DNA of 38,320 nucleotides. Origin: a virus. Positions 15,734-23,436 of this stretch are shown piece by piece. The notes under the pieces are model-generated. The model saw only the letters and a program-made list of their open reading frames with translations. It was not told the DNA's origin and ran no database searches. Each line of letters starts with the position of its first letter. Position 1 is the stretch's first letter. The position numbers and the translations under genes are program-made. Where the stretch lies: the IMG/VR virus record IMGVR_UViG_3300029910_000060, positions 1 to 38,320 of that record; one strand, given 5' to 3'.

Positions 15734-16263
15734 CCAGTGAAGCGCGAAAAGCCGGTCTGATTTCCGAGTCGTCGATCAAATCAGCTTTGACCGAGGCGAA
15801 AGGGGACCTGTTCCTTGCCGCCTGCGCGCTCAGCTGCACCGCTCGCGAGCTCGACCAGTACATCCGACGCTCCGCTACGCTCCAAGCCTTCGCGGGGGCC
15901 GTAGAGCAAGTGAAGATCGACCCGGCGTACTCGCGACTGAGCACCGAACAGTTCGAAAACCAAGTGGCGGACCTTGCTCGATCCTTCCGGGTAGACGGAA
16001 TAAAGGAAGTCCATAAACTCGCGACCATGGAGTTCGGCGATAGCGCCGCCCTCGCCAAAGTCAAACTCGATGCTGCACTCGCGCTTAGCGCTGGTGCTCG
16101 TTCGCACGCCGGTAATAGCGAGACTGAGACGGCCCTCGCTGAATTGAACGCTCTTTATCATGCCAATGCTCCTCGAATCAAAGAGATTCGTCAGACGGTG
16201 ATAACGCTTCGAGATGATCGGGAAGCGACTCCACTAACAATCGAACAGCGGACAAATCCTTAA
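15730..16263 (+). CDS. Unknown protein with N-terminal HTH-like region; small terminase candidate
   Basis: The 177-residue protein has a helix-turn-helix-like segment at about 25-48 (GDLFLAACALSCTARELDQYI), then a helical region and a charged tail. Small terminase subunits often carry such an N-terminal DNA-binding motif followed by an oligomerising helical core, and no other small terminase is evident. It is however far from the large subunit gene, so the call is tentative. The start is coupled to the basic 50-residue gene (ATGA). Its last 86 bases overlap the convergent gene at 16178. Confidence 0.5.
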   Translation: MTSEARKAGLISESSIKSALTEAKGDLFLAACALSCTARELDQYIRRSATLQAFAGAVEQVKIDPAYSRLSTEQFENQVADLARSFRVDGIKEVHKLATMEFGDSAALAKVKLDAALALSAGARSHAGNSETETALAELNALYHANAPRIKEIRQTVITLRDDREATPLTIEQRTNP

Positions 16264-17008
16264 GCGCGGCTTCCCGGTCCTTTTGTAACTGGCGCCAGTT
16301 CGGCGTCTCAGACGGGAAGTGCTGCAAGCGCTTCATGCTGATATATCCGAATCGCGCTAACTGCCACACAGCCGGTTTGAAGCCCGACTTCGTTATCTCG
16401 CGCCGAGGCACGGCACCCCCTTCCAGCCAGGCGTAAGCCGGAATCAACTCTGAGCGCTCAGGCTTCAAGCGCTTCTCGATGTACCAATACTCGACCGGCT
16501 TCAACACGTGCATCATGGCCCCGACTTGCGCGACCGGCCAACCGCTTGCTTGCGATAACTCGTCAAGCGACATGTTTCGTCCGCCGCAGTGGAACCAGAT
16601 GTCTTGCAGGAAGCTGACCGGCGGGTTGCGCAGGTCTACTTCCTCGTCATAAGCGGTCCAGCTAACCGGGTTTGGGATCACACCGTACTCGGCGTTATCG
16701 ACGTTCACCGCGGCCAGGCGCTGCATCGTGTAAGGGCACTCAACCATTACCGTCACATCCTGGCCGCCGGGGGTGAAGTGCGTATCCATCACGAACAGCA
16801 CCCCGCCGTGCTTCTTCCACTCGCGTACTTGCTGCTCGGACTGGGGAAGCGCCTTACTGCTCAGGAACGCCGGCAAGTCCACGACGGTGCGCGAGTCGAA
16901 GATGATGGGCTTGTGCAGCCACATGGCGCGGTTCAGCACCACGTGGGTGAAGTCGGCAAGCGCGCGGCGCGTAGACGCCGCTACGTCGGTGGTTGAGTAC
17001 AGTTTCAT
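16178..17008 (-). CDS. Unknown protein ending the replication operon
   Basis: I do not recognise this 276-residue protein. It has a mixed alpha/beta N-terminal half with HKPIIFDSRTVVDLPAF and GGVLFVMDTHF strands, and a more helical C-terminal half containing a winged-helix-like stretch (LDELSQASGWPVAQVGAMMHV). It ends in a Leu/Glu/Asp-rich tail. It is the last gene of the leftward operon, coupled to the 70-residue gene by ATGA. The 3' end overlaps the rightward gene at 15730 tail to tail. A DNA-binding or host-interaction role is possible. Confidence 0.55.
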   Translation of the reverse strand: MKLYSTTDVAASTRRALADFTHVVLNRAMWLHKPIIFDSRTVVDLPAFLSSKALPQSEQQVREWKKHGGVLFVMDTHFTPGGQDVTVMVECPYTMQRLAAVNVDNAEYGVIPNPVSWTAYDEEVDLRNPPVSFLQDIWFHCGGRNMSLDELSQASGWPVAQVGAMMHVLKPVEYWYIEKRLKPERSELIPAYAWLEGGAVPRREITKSGFKPAVWQLARFGYISMKRLQHFPSETPNWRQLQKDREAALKDLSAVRLLVESLPDHLEALSPSDESL

Positions 17009-17217
17009 ACCGGCGCGATGTAGTTTCGATAATCCGCGTCAAGATCACGCTGATCCTGAAGGCGGCGTTCAGCGTTGACGGCGCGCAGGTTGGCGATGGC
17101 TTCTTCAGTATCTTTGCCGTGCTGCATGGCGTCGAGCGAAGCGCGCTGGTACCACTTCTCGATCTCATCCTTAGCGGCACGGCCGTGCGCCTCGCGGTGT
17201 TTATGAACGATGCTCAT
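17005..17217 (-). CDS. Small charged helical protein
   Basis: The 70-residue protein is rich in Arg, Asp, Glu, Ala and His and should be helical throughout, without a membrane segment. Start and stop both overlap neighbours (ATGA with the preceding 17214 gene and ATGA with the following 17008 start). This tight packing supports it as a real coupled gene of the leftward operon. Family unknown. Confidence 0.6.
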   Translation of the reverse strand: MSIVHKHREAHGRAAKDEIEKWYQRASLDAMQHGKDTEEAIANLRAVNAERRLQDQRDLDADYRNYIAPV

Positions 17218-17564
17218 AAATCATACTCCTTGACTTCAGGTAGCCCGAGCGCGCGGCGCGCTTCGTTGCGCACTTCCGCCGTCACCGCGTAGCCCAAGTC
17301 TTCCGGGTTCAGCAAGCGGCGAGCGAAGGCCCCGAGATCGCGAATTGCTCTCACGTCATTGGTGAGAGGCTGGTTAGCTTGCGCGCGGACGGCAGCCTCC
17401 TTAATAGCGGTATCGAAGGCGGCTCCTGGCGCCACAGCGCTGGTCATGTTTTGCTGACTTTGCGGGTACTCAACGATCTTTTCGAGTTGTTTGACGCGTT
17501 CTTTTAACGCGGCAAATTCAGCGAAAAACCCTTCGTACTGAAGACTTGCTATACCGTTCGTCAT
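17214..17564 (-). CDS. Unknown 116-residue protein of the replication operon
   Basis: The protein has a short N-terminal region, a coiled-coil-like stretch (about residues 10-35, FAALKERVKQLEKIV), a low-complexity middle, and a helical C-terminal half (RDLGAFARRLLNPEDLGYAVTAEVRNEARRALGLPE). I chose ATG 17564 because AAGGAG lies seven bases upstream and the longer reading frame would start inside the upstream terminator-like hairpin. It is coupled to the next gene. No family recognised. Confidence 0.6.
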   Translation of the reverse strand: MTNGIASLQYEGFFAEFAALKERVKQLEKIVEYPQSQQNMTSAVAPGAAFDTAIKEAAVRAQANQPLTNDVRAIRDLGAFARRLLNPEDLGYAVTAEVRNEARRALGLPEVKEYDL

Positions 17565-17591
17565 TACTTTCTCCTTCGCAAAATTGCCGGA

Positions 17592-17619
17592 TAAAAACCC
17601 CAAAGCAAGCCTTGGGTTT
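17592..17619 (-). terminator. Rho-independent terminator after helicase
   Basis: On the minus strand, CCCAAG and a facing CTTTGGG form a stem around a GCTTG loop. They are followed by GTTTTTATCC. It starts about 10 bases after the helicase stop and would reduce transcription into the three downstream genes, which could be read through or have their own start. Confidence 0.6.
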
Positions 17620-17626
17620 CTGAGAG

Positions 17627-18997
17627 TCATTTTCGCCTCTTCATCGCTTGCATCAAGATGTCCTGGACCGAACGCTTGCTTTCAAGCCGTTCCATCACAT
17701 CTAAGTCAAGCGTGCCGTGCGTTAGTATGTAGTGGATGAAAACCGGACGGTCGTAACCTGACTGGGCTTGTCGCACAGGGCCGATTCGCTCAATGATTTG
17801 CATATGCTCTTCGAGGTTCCAATTCACTGAGAAAAAGACAATGATGTTCCCCCCGTCTTGAAGACTGAGGCCGTGCCCAGCGCTAGCAGGATGAGCAAAC
17901 AAAACAGGAATTTTCCCGTTGTTCCACTGGCGTATAGTTTCTGGATCGGCATCAAGCACGCGGCCGCGAGGAAAAGCGGCAACAAGACGAGCCAAATCAT
18001 GCTTGAAATGATAAGCAACAAGCACCGGTGCGCCGCCTGCCTCTTCGATGACATCATCAAGAGCTTGGATCTTGACATCGTGAACCTCCGTCCAATTGCG
18101 TTGCTCATCGGTATAGATCGCGCCGTTCGCGAGCTGGAGACACTTCTGCGTTTTGCTTGCTGTGTTCAGCGCTTCCACTTCGGTCGGTCCGAGATGTCCC
18201 TCCAGTTCGAGGAACATCTTCTTTTCCATGTCGCGATACTGCTGGCGCGCCTTGTGCGGCATCTCGACCGTGATCTTGTTCACGATCGGCACCTTCAAAT
18301 CGAAGTAGTCCTTCGCATCTAGCGACAAGCACACATCGGATATCAAACCCTGGATCTCTGCTTGTGCTGAATCGAGCGGGTCCAGGCCAAACCCGTCGTA
18401 GCTCTTCCTGAACCATCGTTGCGAGAAAGCCGTGAAGGAGGAGCCAAGTCTCTTTCCGCCATCTACAAACCACATCGGCCCCCACAAGTCTTTCAGTCCG
18501 TTGGGCGCTGGTGTGCCCGTAAGTCCGATCCACCTGTCTACTTTCTTGTGCGCGACTTCCGCGAGTGCCTTGGCGCGCTTCGTGCCTTGTCTCGTGCGGA
18601 AGCCCTTCAGCTTCGTCACTTCGTCCGCAACGATGGTCCTGAAGGGCCATGGGCGCGGATTATACTTAAACCAGTCTACAAGCCACGGTACGTTTTCATA
18701 GTTGATCGTGAATATGGCCGAGTCTTCGCGAAGAGCTTGTGCGCGCTGCGCAGCATTGCCGACAATCGGTGTGATTGGTAAGTCAAGCTTCCACTTCTTA
18801 ACCTCGTCAGGCCACGTGCTTTGAGCAACCCGCAACGGGGCGATTACAAGCGTCGGTGAATCATCCGCGAGTGCAAATGCCTCGATCGCTTTAAGCGTCG
18901 ATACAGTTTTACCGAGGCCCATGGGGACAAAAGCATTACAACGCTCCTTATCGAGAATGTGATCAATGATCAGCTTTTGGTAAGGGCGAAGTTGCAT
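17627..18997 (-). CDS. SNF2-like superfamily 2 helicase
   Basis: The 456-residue ATPase has the SF2 motif series: Q-like LRPYQ (3-7), Walker A MGLGKT (26-31), VIAPLRVAQSTW (51-62, motif Ia), DEVT (125-128, motif II), GLTGTPAPNGLKDLWG (motif III) and a C-terminal lobe with ERIGPVRQ in the motif VI position. This is the SNF2-type phage helicase usually found with DUF2800, DUF2815 and VRR-NUC genes. It presumably remodels DNA during replication or recombination. ATG 18997 is chosen because it overlaps the stop of a 26-residue gene; the longer frame has no SD. Confidence 0.88.
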   Translation of the reverse strand: MQLRPYQKLIIDHILDKERCNAFVPMGLGKTVSTLKAIEAFALADDSPTLVIAPLRVAQSTWPDEVKKWKLDLPITPIVGNAAQRAQALREDSAIFTINYENVPWLVDWFKYNPRPWPFRTIVADEVTKLKGFRTRQGTKRAKALAEVAHKKVDRWIGLTGTPAPNGLKDLWGPMWFVDGGKRLGSSFTAFSQRWFRKSYDGFGLDPLDSAQAEIQGLISDVCLSLDAKDYFDLKVPIVNKITVEMPHKARQQYRDMEKKMFLELEGHLGPTEVEALNTASKTQKCLQLANGAIYTDEQRNWTEVHDVKIQALDDVIEEAGGAPVLVAYHFKHDLARLVAAFPRGRVLDADPETIRQWNNGKIPVLFAHPASAGHGLSLQDGGNIIVFFSVNWNLEEHMQIIERIGPVRQAQSGYDRPVFIHYILTHGTLDLDVMERLESKRSVQDILMQAMKRRK

Positions 18998-19077
18998 CAG
19001 CAGTGCTCGGCCCCGTACACGATACCCATAGCGGCACCGGCAAGCGCCGAGAGCAAAATAATGATGAAGATCAGCAT
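18997..19077 (-). CDS. 26-residue single-span membrane peptide
   Basis: The peptide is almost entirely one hydrophobic helix (MLIFIIILLSALAGAAMGIV) with a short YGAEHC tail. A GGAG SD precedes the ATG, the start overlaps the VRR-NUC stop, and the stop (TGATG) overlaps the helicase start. The precise packing argues for real translation, at least as a coupling device. Function unknown. Confidence 0.55.
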   Translation of the reverse strand: MLIFIIILLSALAGAAMGIVYGAEHC

Positions 19078-19355
19078 GGCTCACTCCTTAGCGATTGGAT
19101 GAAGCGATCGACGCCTTCTTTACTGTCGATCACGAACACGTTACAACCCGCCGCGAACAACTTCTCATGCTCGCGCGCCTGATCATCTCGCAGCACCTTG
19201 CCGGGGGCCTTCAACTCTACGAAGTACACCCAGCCGAAGTACACCACGATCCGATCCGGCACACCCTTGTGGCCGGGACTTGTGAACTTGCGTTGCAGTC
19301 CGCCGACTTCCCGCACGCGGCGAATGAAGTACTGCTCAATATCCCGTTCCCGCAT
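19071..19355 (-). CDS. VRR-NUC domain nuclease
   Basis: The 94-residue protein is a minimal VRR-NUC (PD-(D/E)XK) nuclease. It has GGLQRKF (18-24), the catalytic D34 in VPDRIVVYF, the ExK pair E47 and K49 in VELKAPG, and a downstream DDQAREH helix with Q59. Stand-alone phage VRR-NUC proteins act on branched DNA, probably as junction resolvases. I start at ATG 19355, which matches the conserved domain start. It overlaps the preceding gene by 20 bases. Neighbour of the SNF2-like helicase, as is usual. Confidence 0.88.
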   Translation of the reverse strand: MRERDIEQYFIRRVREVGGLQRKFTSPGHKGVPDRIVVYFGWVYFVELKAPGKVLRDDQAREHEKLFAAGCNVFVIDSKEGVDRFIQSLRSEPC

Positions 19356-19542
19356 GATATTCAATCGCCTTTTCGAGATCAGCTTCGCAAATCGAGATGT
19401 CGCGCGCAGCGCGGCGGAAGTCCACGTCGAGCTTTGCCCGCTGGACAAGATCAAGCCCGCTGGTGTTTTGCATCGCAAACGCGTTAAAGCGCATGCCGGC
19501 AAGGCCTAGTGTTTCAGCTATTTTGTAGACATCGTCGCTCAT
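19336..19542 (-). CDS. Small unknown protein of the replication operon
   Basis: The 68-residue protein is helical and charged, without a recognisable motif (MSDDVYKIAETLGLAGM at the start, then Arg/Asp-rich helices). The ATG at 19542 overlaps the stop of the upstream membrane protein (ATGA). I prefer this start to the longer frame because that extension runs through another gene. Confidence 0.55.
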   Translation of the reverse strand: MSDDVYKIAETLGLAGMRFNAFAMQNTSGLDLVQRAKLDVDFRRAARDISICEADLEKAIEYHAGTGY

Positions 19543-19712
19543 CCGCGCCACCCAATCAGCAGGCCGATAAGAGCCATCACGATAATGGCGGCGACAAGGC
19601 ACAGACGTTCGTGCTTGCGGCAAACCGCGATATCGTAACGATGATACGGGCCAAACGCCTGCTGTACGCTGCGAGGCGTCGGGCGGTAATGCCGGTTGTC
19701 TTTTGAGAACAT
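19539..19712 (-). CDS. 57-residue protein with C-terminal membrane segment
   Basis: The N-terminal half is polar and basic, with an RPTPRSVQQAFGPYHRYDIA stretch. The C-terminal part is a single membrane span (LVAAIIVMALIGLLIG) ending in WRG. The SD AAGGAG sits in the end of the upstream DUF7666-like gene, and the stop overlaps the next start (ATGA). Such tail-anchored small proteins are common in phage replication operons, but I know no function. Confidence 0.6.
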   Translation of the reverse strand: MFSKDNRHYRPTPRSVQQAFGPYHRYDIAVCRKHERLCLVAAIIVMALIGLLIGWRG

Positions 19713-19714
19713 GC

Positions 19715-20360
19715 TTACTCCTTAACAAATTCAATGAACTCAATGAACTCGCCCTTCGTGTTCAGGACGTACCACGTGTCAGCTTTGATACCGTTCTCGC
19801 CGACATAGGCGACAGCGATGCGCGGTCGGTTATCGTCATCCCAGCGTAGTGCGAAGCAGCAACCTTCCGCCCCCCTTGGCGCGCGCCCCTACGCCGGCTG
19901 CCATCGCCACACCGTGCTTCCCATTTATTTCCTGCGTGCTGGAGTAGCCGCTCGCTGCCTGCGTGCTGTGGTCGCCGCTCGCTGCCTGCGTGCTGTAGTA
20001 GCTTTCCGTTTCGGTATCCTTGACATCCTTCACCAGATCCACCACGAACTCGATTGCGTTGGTTACGATCTGCGGGATGCCGATCTCGGCTTTAACCGTG
20101 ATTCGGCCAGACGCGATCTTGGAGTCCTGACCTTCACGGTTCAGTTCACCAGACAACTCGACGACACAGAAACGCGAGTCCGTAACCGGGTAGTACGTCC
20201 ACATGTCCAACGGGTTCTCGCACGCATGAAAGCCAGATTCGCACGCAAGCACCTTGCCAGCGTGCTCATAGGTCTTGCCAATCTCATATTGGAAGCCGCG
20301 GCATTTCAAGTCCTTATCGAACGCCTTATACGCCAAGACTACCTTCGTTTCTTGTGTCAT
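19715..20360 (-). pseudogene. DUF7666-like protein with a frameshift in a G6 tract
   Basis: From ATG 20360 (AAGGAAACGAAA upstream) the frame reads YKAFDKDLKCRGFQYEIGK, then ACESGFHACENPLDMW, the hallmark of the DUF7666 domain, and ends in short ASGDHSTQAASG repeats. After GARAKGG (minus-strand G6 at 19875-19870) the open frame gives RLLLRTTLG and stops at 19836. One base further on, the +1 frame continues for about 50 residues with family-like sequence (EGCCFALRWDDD through WYVLNTKGEF) and stops at 19715. The gene is thus one base out of frame. Sequencing or assembly error in the G run, a real mutation, or programmed slippage are all possible. Known role: none established. It has its own promoter. 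Confidence 0.7.
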
Positions 20361-20391
20361 TTTCGTTTCCTTCGGTTGTGTTTGTGATTCC

Positions 20392-20420
20392 ACTATAGCA
20401 GTTGCAAAACAGAAAAACAA
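20392..20420 (-). promoter_or_regulatory. Sigma70-type promoter with shared phage box
   Basis: On the minus strand, -35 TTGTTT (20420-20415) and -10 TATAGT (20397-20392) are 17 bases apart. GCAACTGC abuts the -10. It lies directly after the polymerase stop and would start transcription of the DUF7666-like gene and the downstream leftward genes independently of the main replication promoter. Confidence 0.75.
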
Positions 20421-22493
20421 TCACTCTTTTCTATAGCGGAAACCCTCGAATCCAGCAGCGGCAAGCGGCAAACCTGGGGCCCAATCGTGCGGCGCTGCCA
20501 TGAAGTACGAAAGAGTCTTCGCGTCGCGCAGATTGTTGTCCGGCGTGTACGTAATCAGTTCATCGTGCACCCGCATACGGATGCTGTAGCCTTGCTTCAC
20601 GATTCGCGGCATGTGATAGAACATCACGTCGCGCGCGATCGCCTGACAGAGATTTTCGAACAGCTTGCCGCCATAAGTTGTCAGGCGTTGCCACTTACGC
20701 GAATACTGATTCATACCCATGTACGAAATTGAATTGCCCGCACGCGGTGCGGCGTAGGACAAATCTCGCCCGCTAGGCAACTTTACGCGCAGCCAATTGT
20801 CTTCTCGCCGGAACACGATCATATTCACGCGAAAGTCAGTGTGCGGTTCATTGATCGCGGCTCCCGCTGCGTCTTCGAGTTTCGCCCAAATCCCGGATAT
20901 CTTCGGGTTTGCCGCCCGCCACAGGCGTTTGATCGAGTCGCAAACACAAAACGTGTCGTGCTCCAGGCCGTACGTGTTTCGCTTCGTGTCAATCGACCAG
21001 TTCCAGAAGTTCTCTGCCTCCGCCCATACGTGACCAGGAATTGCCTCGCGCCCCACGCGTGCCAGCTCGTCCAAGTCAATGCCGTAAGTCGCGGCTCCGG
21101 TCAGGAAGGCCCCTACGCCGCCCGCGTAGGCAAGCATGAGCTCCATTACCTTCCCGATCTGACGAAGTTTCTTGGTGACCGATCCGGGGCTCACGCGAAA
21201 CGCTTCCGAGTAAGCCTTGATGTAAAGGTCTGGCCCGGTCCCCGCGTCGTAATCCCGAAAGGCCTGGAGTTTCCACTCTTCGCCCGCAATCCAGGCCGCG
21301 ACACGCCCTTCGATGTTCGCCAAGTCCGAGACAACAATCTTCCGACCCGGCGGCGCGATAATGACGCCGCGCATCGTGTTCGCGCACAGTTCCATCACGT
21401 TGTCGGTCACTAGATCGGCGCAGCCCGCCTTGATCGCTTCGATACCGGTTTCGATCTCTTCCGCTTCGAGCGTCGGGCGCATCATATTGCCCATTTGCAC
21501 CAGGCGGTGAGCGTCGCGACCGGTGCGACCGGCGCCGTTGAACTGGATGCCGCCCTTCAGGAACCCATCTGAGCTAGTAGACCGGATAATCCGTTTAAAC
21601 TTTGACACTGAACTTGTGCTGGCCATGAGTCTTATAGACAACAGCTCTCGTACACCGTCCGGTAAGGATGAGTCTGCCAGTCGGCGTTCAAGAGTTGCGG
21701 ATTGCATGTCGGGTAAAGAGACGCCGTGTTCTGCAAGTATGAATTTGAGAAGGGCGTCTCTTTGAGTGGCTGAAGATACCACTCCGCTCGTGGCGTCGTG
21801 AGTTCTTCCCGCGAGCGAAGTTTGCTCCGCGCCCACTGCTTCAATTGCAGCCTTTGCAAGTTCGAGATCGACATATACACCCTCGTTATTAATTCGTTGG
21901 TCGAGTTGCCAAAGTTCCATCTCCTTGGCGTTATTCGGGTAATTCCACTTCGGCATCTTCTGATGCAGGATACGCATCGAAGTAATGTCCGACTTCGCGT
22001 ACTCAACAAACCGCGTCCACTCTTCAGGATGCGTCTTGCGAGTCTTGCGCCGCAACTTCTGGTTAGCGGGTTGCGGCATGCAAAACATGCGCATGAGTTT
22101 GCGGCCTTCCTTGCTCTTCGCGACATCAGCGTCCAGCTTGAAGATCTCGCAAAGCGTACCGAGTGAGCCGGGCAGCCCGTGGCTGAAGGCTTGCACCATG
22201 GTGTCGCGGTGTTGACTTTCGTTTTGCATACGCGTCTGAAGCGGCGAGATTGCGCGCTTCAGCACAATACGATCAAACATGCCCGAATTATGGCCCCAGT
22301 ATTCAGTGCAGTTAATCAGTGCCAAGTCCAGAGTAGTCGGCATTGCTCCCGGCGCTGTCAGGTCCCAACACTGAACCGGACCGTCATCTATCGCCCACGC
22401 GAACAGCAGCACTTCAGCCTTTTCCGCGTATCGGTGCGCGCCGTCGTTAATCGGCGTTTCGGAATAGGTTTCGAGATCCCACCAGAGCTTCAT
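20421..22493 (-). CDS. Family A DNA polymerase with 3'-5' exonuclease
   Basis: The 690-residue enzyme has an N-terminal exonuclease domain with the first metal-binding pair D6 and E8 (WWDLETYSE). The C-terminal polymerase domain has motif A (VVSDLANIEGRVAAW, near 390), motif B (RQIGKVMELMLAYAGG, near 450) and motif C VHDELITY (H643-D644-E645). It would be the replicative polymerase of the phage. The ATG is coupled to the stop of the upstream 73-residue gene (ATGA), with little SD of its own. The organisation DUF2800-DUF2815-polymerase is widespread in prophages. Confidence 0.93.
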   Translation of the reverse strand: MKLWWDLETYSETPINDGAHRYAEKAEVLLFAWAIDDGPVQCWDLTAPGAMPTTLDLALINCTEYWGHNSGMFDRIVLKRAISPLQTRMQNESQHRDTMVQAFSHGLPGSLGTLCEIFKLDADVAKSKEGRKLMRMFCMPQPANQKLRRKTRKTHPEEWTRFVEYAKSDITSMRILHQKMPKWNYPNNAKEMELWQLDQRINNEGVYVDLELAKAAIEAVGAEQTSLAGRTHDATSGVVSSATQRDALLKFILAEHGVSLPDMQSATLERRLADSSLPDGVRELLSIRLMASTSSVSKFKRIIRSTSSDGFLKGGIQFNGAGRTGRDAHRLVQMGNMMRPTLEAEEIETGIEAIKAGCADLVTDNVMELCANTMRGVIIAPPGRKIVVSDLANIEGRVAAWIAGEEWKLQAFRDYDAGTGPDLYIKAYSEAFRVSPGSVTKKLRQIGKVMELMLAYAGGVGAFLTGAATYGIDLDELARVGREAIPGHVWAEAENFWNWSIDTKRNTYGLEHDTFCVCDSIKRLWRAANPKISGIWAKLEDAAGAAINEPHTDFRVNMIVFRREDNWLRVKLPSGRDLSYAAPRAGNSISYMGMNQYSRKWQRLTTYGGKLFENLCQAIARDVMFYHMPRIVKQGYSIRMRVHDELITYTPDNNLRDAKTLSYFMAAPHDWAPGLPLAAAGFEGFRYRKE

Positions 22494-22711
22494 ACGAGGT
22501 CCGAATATTGATCTTCAGGTTCGACGGAAAATTCCGCATGTACTTCGTCTTTTTCGCGCTTCATTTCTGAACCGCGAATTTCGTAAGCGGCCTTTAACGC
22601 CACGCCTGCTTTTTCAAACTTCAGTAGGTATTTCACGCACGACAGAAAAGAACCTTCGTGCACGGCTTTTTTTGTCCCGCAACGATTACGTAATAGGCCA
22701 TATTTCACCAA
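22490..22711 (-). CDS. Small unknown protein coupled to DNA polymerase
   Basis: The frame gives 73 residues from TTG 22711 (72 from GTG 22708). The first 55 residues are basic and mixed and the tail is acidic (KREKDEVHAEFSVEPEDQYSD). No good SD precedes either start, but the stop overlaps the polymerase ATG (ATGA). An ATG at 22564 would give only the acidic tail. No family recognised, and the start is uncertain. Confidence 0.45.
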   Translation of the reverse strand: MVKYGLLRNRCGTKKAVHEGSFLSCVKYLLKFEKAGVALKAAYEIRGSEMKREKDEVHAEFSVEPEDQYSDLV

Positions 22712-22724
22712 GTGTAATTAGCAG

Positions 22725-22784
22725 TTAGCATATGCGCACCCTTAACACCGCTCGGTATGGTGCTGCCGCTATTAGTGTTTTCAT
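22725..22784 (-). CDS. Putative 19-residue leader peptide upstream of the polymerase genes
   Basis: A strong SD (AAGGAGATCAAAA) precedes an ATG that encodes only 19 residues (MKTLIAAAPYRAVLRVRIC) before TAA. It follows a UUCG hairpin and ends 14 bases before the TTG start of the next gene. It may be a leader used for translational coupling or attenuation, or a remnant of a gene truncated here. No independent evidence of expression. Confidence 0.4.
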   Translation of the reverse strand: MKTLIAAAPYRAVLRVRIC

Positions 22785-22801
22785 TTTTGATCTCCTTCAG
22801 C

Positions 22802-22817
22802 AAGCCCCGAAGGGCTT
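22802..22817 (-). other. UUCG-tetraloop hairpin after the ssDNA-binding gene
   Basis: On the minus strand AAGCCC-TTCG-GGGCTT forms a six-pair stem closed by C(UUCG)G, an exceptionally stable tetraloop. It lies seven bases after the DUF2815-like stop and just before a strong SD. There is no T tract, so it is more likely an mRNA stability or partial attenuation element than a full terminator. Confidence 0.6.
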
Positions 22818-22823
22818 ACCGGG

Positions 22824-23426
22824 TTACGCGAGGTCGTCTTCCGCGTCGATGGCATCGAAACCTTCATCGGAAGGTCGCGATGCGCCGCCGAAGCTGTCGC
22901 CCGGACCGTCGAACTGCACGCCCAGGAGCCCGCAACGCATACCGCTATACGTGCCTGACTGTGCCCACATCTCTACCTTCGCGTTCACATAGCAGCCGGC
23001 GTAGATTACGCCTTCGGAACCCGTCAGGCGAAGCGCTTTACCGAAATGCTTGGAGTCAGGATCGCCATCCTTGATGTTGTGGAGAAAGAGCGGCGCACCG
23101 TCCTTCTGCTTGCGAATCGCGGACAGCGCGAACATGTTCTCGAAGCCGTCGTAGATTTCGCCGACTTTGTCTTTCTTGTTTTTGATGTACGAAAACTTGT
23201 TTTTGTTCGTGCGCATGTCTTCAAGGAAGGCTTCAGCCTTTTTGCCCCATGCGGCGGTCGCTTCACCGTTGATCGCGGCCTGAATCGCCTTATCGTTAGC
23301 GCTACCCGGCTCAACGATCAGCGTGCACGAGTGGCGGAAGTCGCCTTGGCCTTCGTACTGCGCCGGCGTGAACAGGTCGTCGATAAACGCGATGCGCACG
23401 TGCTTGAGTTGAACAATGGTTCCCAT
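22824..23426 (-). CDS. DUF2815-type ssDNA-binding protein
   Basis: The 200-residue protein matches the DUF2815 family (OB-fold, T7 gp2.5-like ssDNA-binding). The visible features are a VRIAFIDDLFTPAQY start, GQGDFRHSCTLIVEPG, a KDKVGEIYDGFENMFALSA segment, the AGCYVNAKVEMWAQ strand and an acidic tail (DAIDAEDDLA), as used by SSBs to recruit partners. It would coat single-stranded DNA during replication. It lies between the DUF2800 nuclease and the polymerase, the usual order. Confidence 0.8.
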   Translation of the reverse strand: MGTIVQLKHVRIAFIDDLFTPAQYEGQGDFRHSCTLIVEPGSANDKAIQAAINGEATAAWGKKAEAFLEDMRTNKNKFSYIKNKKDKVGEIYDGFENMFALSAIRKQKDGAPLFLHNIKDGDPDSKHFGKALRLTGSEGVIYAGCYVNAKVEMWAQSGTYSGMRCGLLGVQFDGPGDSFGGASRPSDEGFDAIDAEDDLA

Positions 23427-23436
23427 GATTTATTCC

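Noticed and set aside
16287-16300. 14-bp perfect palindrome AACTGGCGCCAGTT
   Set aside because: It lies inside a coding region, and one or two 14-bp palindromes are expected by chance in 38 kb.
17565-17630. N-terminal extension of the 17214 gene to 17630
   Set aside because: The extension is encoded by the terminator hairpin region, while AAGGAG precedes ATG 17564.
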